Below, piece after piece: positions 28,665-32,357 of a DNA stretch of 32,357 nt (positions within the stretch are counted from its first letter, which is position 1; the number at the start of each line of letters is the position of its first letter). Location of the stretch: NCBI RefSeq assembly GCF_000716435.1, contig NZ_JNWO01000050.1:1-32357 (forward strand), given 5' to 3'. A model generated the notes under the pieces. That model saw nothing but the letters and a program-made list of their open reading frames with translations. It searched no databases and was not told the DNA's origin. The DNA comes from Streptomyces xylophagus. Its GTDB lineage: Bacteria; Actinomycetota; Actinomycetes; Streptomycetales; Streptomycetaceae. The position numbers were made by a program, and so were the translations under genes.

Positions 28665-31360
28665 TGAACGTGCTCCTTCGGGCGGTCGGTGCCCTCACCG
28701 GCGAGCGGCTCGGCCGCTGAACCCGCGTGGTGGGAGGCGTCGCTGGGGCGGTGTCCGGGTGTGGTGGTGATGGATGTCTCGATGCGTGCGATGCGGGGGA
28801 TGACGGCCTTGACCCGGCCGGTGTTCTGGCGTGGGCAGGCCAGCAGGAATTCGCCCTCTCGGCCCTTGCGGCCGACGGGGGACAGGCCGGTGGTCACCAG
28901 CCGCAGCAGCTCCGGGTCGCCCGGATCGAGGCCGACGAACTCCAGTCCGCGGCGGGCGCGTTCGCGGTCGGTGGTGCGGGCAAGCGCGCGGTAGGCCATC
29001 AGGCCGCGGTCGGGGCCGAGTTCTTCGGCGTCGTGGGAGGCGGCGAGGAGGCCGGCGCCGTGTTTGCGGCCGTCGTGGAGGATCTCGTGGACCAGGGCGG
29101 TGCCTTCGGCGGACGAGGTGAGCCAGTACAGCTCGTCCGCGACCACCGCGGTGAACCGCTCGGGATCCTCGAACGCGGTCTGGCGGGCGATCGCGGCGAT
29201 CAGGTAGAGCACCGCGCGGCCGATGAGCGCCTCCAGCGGCTGCTGGAGGAGAACCTCCGGCTTGTCGAAGGCTGTCTTCGGCGGCAGCTTCAGGCCGGTC
29301 GTGGTGATCACGATCATGTCGGAGGTGCTGGAGGCGTCCAGCCGTACCGGTGGCAGCGCCGGGTCGAAGACCATCGCGGCGAGGGAGTTGGTGGCCACGA
29401 CGCGGAGGAGGCCGGCGAGGGTGGCGGCGGCGTCCTGTCGTTTGCCTGCCTCGCTCGTGGCCATCCCGTCGAGGACCTCGACCACGCGGTGCATGGAGGG
29501 CTGTTCGCCGGCGGCGGCCTGCTCGACGGCGTGGTGCAGCACCTCGCCGTTGGTGCTCATCGGGCCGATGCCGAGCTGCAGGGTCAGGTAGGACAGGGCG
29601 TAGTGGCGGCCTTCGGGGCCGGTGAACATCCGCAGGGGGTCGATGGAGACCTCGGCGCGGGCGGCGTCGACGATCTGGACGCGGCCCTTCGCCGCGGTCC
29701 GGGCGAACGTCGCCCATTCGCGGACCGGGGTGCGGTCGATGCAGATCGCGCAGCCGCCGCGCGCCCACACCGCTTCCGCGATCAGTTTCTGCAGCACGCT
29801 CTTGCCGGCGCCGAGGTCGCCGACGATGCCCATCGACGCGGACGCGTCCTGTTTCGGCGCGTCCGCCACGTTGATCATGACGGGGCGGGTGGTGCCGGAG
29901 TCGAGGTCGATGCCGAGGAACATGCCGCCCGGGTCGCCGACCTCGCCCACGGTGAAGGCGCCGCCCAGTGCCCAGTCCTCGGAGATCTGGTGTTGGGTGA
30001 ACTCGCGCAGTGCGCCTGGTCGTGCGGTGCCGGGCAGGCCGAGGGTGAACAGGGCTTCCTGGAGTCCGGCGGGGCGCACGGCGCGGTAGTCGGCGCCGCC
30101 GAGCAGTGCGGTCAGGGCGTGGGCGCGGGCGTCGCAGACGGCGGCGGTCGGCCCCCATACCGTCAGGACGGTCACGGACTGGACCTCGACCTCGACCGAG
30201 GTGCGGGAGAGGCGGGCGTCCAGTTCGCCGAGGTCCCGTGCGGCCTCGGAGAGGGAGGCGGGCATGCCGGTGGGGCGGGCGTCGTACTGGTCGGCCTGGT
30301 CGATGAGTTCGTTCTTCTTGCGCCGTACCTGCTGCCGTGCCTTCTCGGCGGGTACGAGGGTGAGGTCGATGGTGTAGTCGACGGGGAAGTCGAGGGTTTC
30401 CAGCTGGGCGAACAGATCAGCAGAGTCTTGGCTGACGGCGGGCGGGCACTCGGCCAGCGCCAACTGCGCCTGGTAGCCGGTGCCGGCGTCGGTTTCGACC
30501 TGAAGCCAGCGCCGTCGCAGCGGGGAAGCGGCTTTCAGTCGCCACCAGGCCTTCCGGCCCGATCGCGTGAGCTGTCCGGCGTTCTTGAGGTCGTCGGTGT
30601 CGTCGGGTTCGGGGTTGATGCCGCCTTCGTGGAGGCGTACTTGGCCGAGGTCGGCGTAGCTGGGGGAGTGCAGCACTCCTTCGCGGATCTGCCCTCCGTA
30701 GAGCTCGCTGTTCTCGGCCTCGGCCAGCAGCGGCTCCGCCAGGCCGCGGTGCAGGGCGTGCTGGATCATCCACACGATCTCCGCGGGGCGGGCGGGGCGG
30801 AAAGCGACGCCGCCGGCGAGCGCGGCCTCGATCCGGGAGGCTTGCTCGCGGTACGCGGTCACCTCACGCCGTGCCACGGGCGCGGCCCGCATGCCCAACG
30901 CGGGGGCCACTTCTGCCCACATCGCGCCGAGTGACGCCGAGATCTGTCCGCCGGTGTTCTGGGTCTGGAGTGGTACGGCCAGCCACAGGGTGCGGCGGTG
31001 CATCTCCTGACCGTCCAGCAGGTTCAGCGTGGCTTCGACGTTCTCCACCCACGGATGTCCGCCGTCGACCGGCATGTTCTCGGCCGGTTCGATGCCCTCG
31101 ATCATGCGCAGGGCGATCTCCCCCGGATCGACCTGCGCGCACAGCCCGAACAGGCGTGGAGCCCCGGACAGGGAGCGGACCAGGTGGGTGATCTTGGCGA
31201 GTTGTTCGTCGCGGACTGCGGCGGGCACGTAGGTGCCCTGGACGGTCTCCTCACTGCGGCCGCGGGAGTCCGGGCCGGGGTGCAGCCGGTAGATCGCCCA
31301 CACACTGCCCTGCGTCGACCACACCAGGTGTCCGGCGATGTGGCGGATCGGCACTCTCAT
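28661..31360 (-). CDS. VirB4-like conjugation ATPase
   Basis: 899 aa from the ATG at 31360 (ATGA overlap with the PrgI-like gene). The open frame to 31813 is a shadow. The N-terminal half is a long alpha/beta region as in VirB4/TraE proteins. The motor domain has Walker A VGDLGAGK520-S, the segment CAICIDRTPVREW, and Walker B VVADELYWL (D742, E743), then LLAASHDAEELG. A C-terminal tail of about 40 residues is disordered. The enzyme powers substrate transfer and pilus-like subunit dynamics from the cytoplasmic side. No transmembrane helix is present. Confidence 0.92.
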   Translation of the reverse strand: MRVPIRHIAGHLVWSTQGSVWAIYRLHPGPDSRGRSEETVQGTYVPAAVRDEQLAKITHLVRSLSGAPRLFGLCAQVDPGEIALRMIEGIEPAENMPVDGGHPWVENVEATLNLLDGQEMHRRTLWLAVPLQTQNTGGQISASLGAMWAEVAPALGMRAAPVARREVTAYREQASRIEAALAGGVAFRPARPAEIVWMIQHALHRGLAEPLLAEAENSELYGGQIREGVLHSPSYADLGQVRLHEGGINPEPDDTDDLKNAGQLTRSGRKAWWRLKAASPLRRRWLQVETDAGTGYQAQLALAECPPAVSQDSADLFAQLETLDFPVDYTIDLTLVPAEKARQQVRRKKNELIDQADQYDARPTGMPASLSEAARDLGELDARLSRTSVEVEVQSVTVLTVWGPTAAVCDARAHALTALLGGADYRAVRPAGLQEALFTLGLPGTARPGALREFTQHQISEDWALGGAFTVGEVGDPGGMFLGIDLDSGTTRPVMINVADAPKQDASASMGIVGDLGAGKSVLQKLIAEAVWARGGCAICIDRTPVREWATFARTAAKGRVQIVDAARAEVSIDPLRMFTGPEGRHYALSYLTLQLGIGPMSTNGEVLHHAVEQAAAGEQPSMHRVVEVLDGMATSEAGKRQDAAATLAGLLRVVATNSLAAMVFDPALPPVRLDASSTSDMIVITTTGLKLPPKTAFDKPEVLLQQPLEALIGRAVLYLIAAIARQTAFEDPERFTAVVADELYWLTSSAEGTALVHEILHDGRKHGAGLLAASHDAEELGPDRGLMAYRALARTTDRERARRGLEFVGLDPGDPELLRLVTTGLSPVGRKGREGEFLLACPRQNTGRVKAVIPRIARIETSITTTPGHRPSDASHHAGSAAEPLAGEGTDRPKEHVQ

Positions 31361-31983
31361 CGCGCACCCCTGTTCTGTGCGGTGAGGGCGAGCAGCTGCT
31401 GCACACCCGACACCGGGCTCGCCGGGCTCGCCGGACGGGCCGGACCTGCCGGACCTGCCGGACGGGCCGGCGTTGCGGGAGCAGCCGCCGTCGTACGGCG
31501 GGCTGCGGACGTGTGCGGCGCGGCTGGGCTGCGACGGGGGGACTGGTCGGCAGAGGGCTGGGATGCGCGCAGTGGCGCGGGCGCTGTGGCAGCGGGTGGG
31601 GGTGTGTCTTCGATGGTGAAGCCGCCGAGCAGCGGGTGGGGAGTACGGTCGCGGGCGGCGTGTCCGCCGATCCGTCCCCCGCGCGGCTGCCGGCCGAGCA
31701 TCAGCCAGCCCAGGGCCGCTTGTATCGGGGCACGCCCCCGGATCTTCGGACGGCGCACTGCCCAGACGCCGAGCAGCCAGGCCGCGATCGGGACGGGTCC
31801 CATCCACGACCACCAGGTGATGGTCTTGGCGAGGAGGAAGCCGCCGACGACGGCGACCGCGATCTGTGCGGGTGTGTAGGGGCCGAGGGGGATTTTCCAG
31901 TCGGCGACCTTGCCCAGTACCCAGGGGTGGCGGCGGGCGGTGGTGTAGAAGCGGCCCACCCGCGGGGGAGCGGCCGCGGTCAC
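31357..31983 (-). CDS. PrgI-like membrane protein of the transfer system
   Basis: 208 aa, GTG start in a GTGA overlap with the VirB2-like gene. The N-terminal 30 residues are cytoplasmic. Two close helices follow (about 39-57, AVAVVGGFLLAKTITWW, and about 60-75, PVPIAAWLLGVWAV), then RRPKIRGRAPIQAALGWL, a pattern typical of PrgI/TcpE-like proteins before VirB4. The C-terminal half is a low-complexity Pro/Ala tail with repeats of PAGPARP encoded by 9-bp units near 31420-31470. It is probably the VirB3-like partner of VirB4. Confidence 0.78.
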   Translation of the reverse strand: MTAAAPPRVGRFYTTARRHPWVLGKVADWKIPLGPYTPAQIAVAVVGGFLLAKTITWWSWMGPVPIAAWLLGVWAVRRPKIRGRAPIQAALGWLMLGRQPRGGRIGGHAARDRTPHPLLGGFTIEDTPPPAATAPAPLRASQPSADQSPRRSPAAPHTSAARRTTAAAPATPARPAGPAGPARPASPASPVSGVQQLLALTAQNRGAR

Positions 31984-32321
31984 AGCCGGCCCCCGATGCC
32001 GGGGGAGTGGTCCCGGCCGGCCGGGAGTTCGGAGTGGACGATGCCGGGGACGGCGGGTGCGCCCTTGGCCGGGTTCTTCACCTCGTCTTCGAACATGTTC
32101 GCCAGGGCGTTGCGGGAGTTGTAGAGGCCCAGCGCGATCACCATCAGGAGCAGGGCGCCGATCCCCGCCTTGAGCGAGAATCTTTGGATCATGGTGACGA
32201 CGACAAGGACGAGGAGACCGGCCGTCAGGCCTGTGGTCGCCCAGTTCTTGAACATGCCGATCCAGTGGTTGCCGAGGTCATTCAGTTGTCCGGCGAGTAT
32301 CAGGTGGTGTGCCGTGTTCAC
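31980..32321 (-). CDS. VirB2-like small membrane protein
   Basis: 113 aa, GTG start at 32321. It has an amphipathic N-terminus (LNDLGNHWIGMFKNW) and two helices (about 31-46, LTAGLLVLVVVTMI, and 52-66, AGIGALLLMVIALGLY) separated by a short basic loop. The tail is soluble, with FEDEVKNPAKGAP. The size, two helices and position ahead of PrgI and VirB4 homologues fit TcpD- or VirB2-type subunits of Gram-positive conjugation systems. The match rests on architecture only. Confidence 0.7.
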   Translation of the reverse strand: MNTAHHLILAGQLNDLGNHWIGMFKNWATTGLTAGLLVLVVVTMIQRFSLKAGIGALLLMVIALGLYNSRNALANMFEDEVKNPAKGAPAVPGIVHSELPAGRDHSPGIGGRL

Positions 32322-32357
32322 CGTGTACCGCCGGCCTGTGCGGTCCCGGGCTCTTCG
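32318..32357 (-). CDS. C-terminal end of an upstream transfer-operon gene
   Basis: An open frame enters from the right edge and ends in a TGA that overlaps the VirB2-like GTG as GTGA. Only 12 residues (EEPGTAQAGGTR) are visible, so no function can be given. The overlap matches the other junctions in this operon. Confidence 0.5.
   Translation of the reverse strand, partial: EEPGTAQAGGTR

Overview
The window is very GC-rich, uses GTG and TTG starts and sparse TTA codons, and encodes families typical of Streptomyces (DUF2637, MAB_1171c/DUF6545, DUF6283, replication-relaxation, LysM/BTAD proteins). It looks like part of a large conjugative element, either a linear plasmid or an integrative element, from a Streptomyces-like actinomycete. 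No rRNA, tRNA, relaxase, integrase, attachment site or CRISPR array is visible.

Left arm (1-13730, all minus strand): a complete actinobacterial Tad/Flp pilus locus. In transcription order it holds an 84-aa orphan, a lipoprotein, an OmpA-domain protein, a second lipoprotein, a secreted protein with a PKD-like C-terminal part, a SAF/CpaB-like protein, a TadZ/CpaE-like ATPase, the TadA motor, TadB, TadC, a Flp-type pilin, two TadE-like pseudopilins, a TadG-like protein, a membrane-spanning LysM-BTAD regulator and a DUF2637 membrane protein that runs off the left edge.

Middle (13731-20110): a perfect 16-bp stem terminator; a minus-strand pair (95-aa orphan plus SAM methyltransferase); and a 0.7-kb intergenic region with two strong adjacent hairpins and two pairs of a 10-bp palindrome (AACGATCGTT and variants, exact 21-bp pitch). 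Each pair abuts the -35 box of one of two divergent promoters. The plus-strand cassette that follows is XRE regulator, ImmA/IrrE-type metalloprotease, seven-helix MAB_1171c-family protein, FAD-dependent monooxygenase and a DUF6283 protein. This is the best candidate here for an undescribed signalling or defence system.

Right arm (20184-32357, all minus strand): a type IV secretion/conjugation operon. It holds a VirB2-like small membrane protein, a PrgI-like membrane protein, a VirB4 ATPase, a small bitopic protein, a VirB6/TrbL-like channel protein, a lytic transglycosylase/NlpC-P60 hydrolase, a possible VirB8-like protein, a VirD4/TraG coupling ATPase and a replication-relaxation protein. 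Almost every junction is an ATGA, GTGA or TGATG overlap, so translation is probably coupled.

Ten in-frame TTA codons lie in eight genes: TadA (2), the pilin, the secreted Tad protein, VirD4 (2), the methyltransferase, ImmA, MAB_1171c and DUF6283. Both machines and the regulatory cassette may therefore depend on the bldA tRNA and be timed to development.
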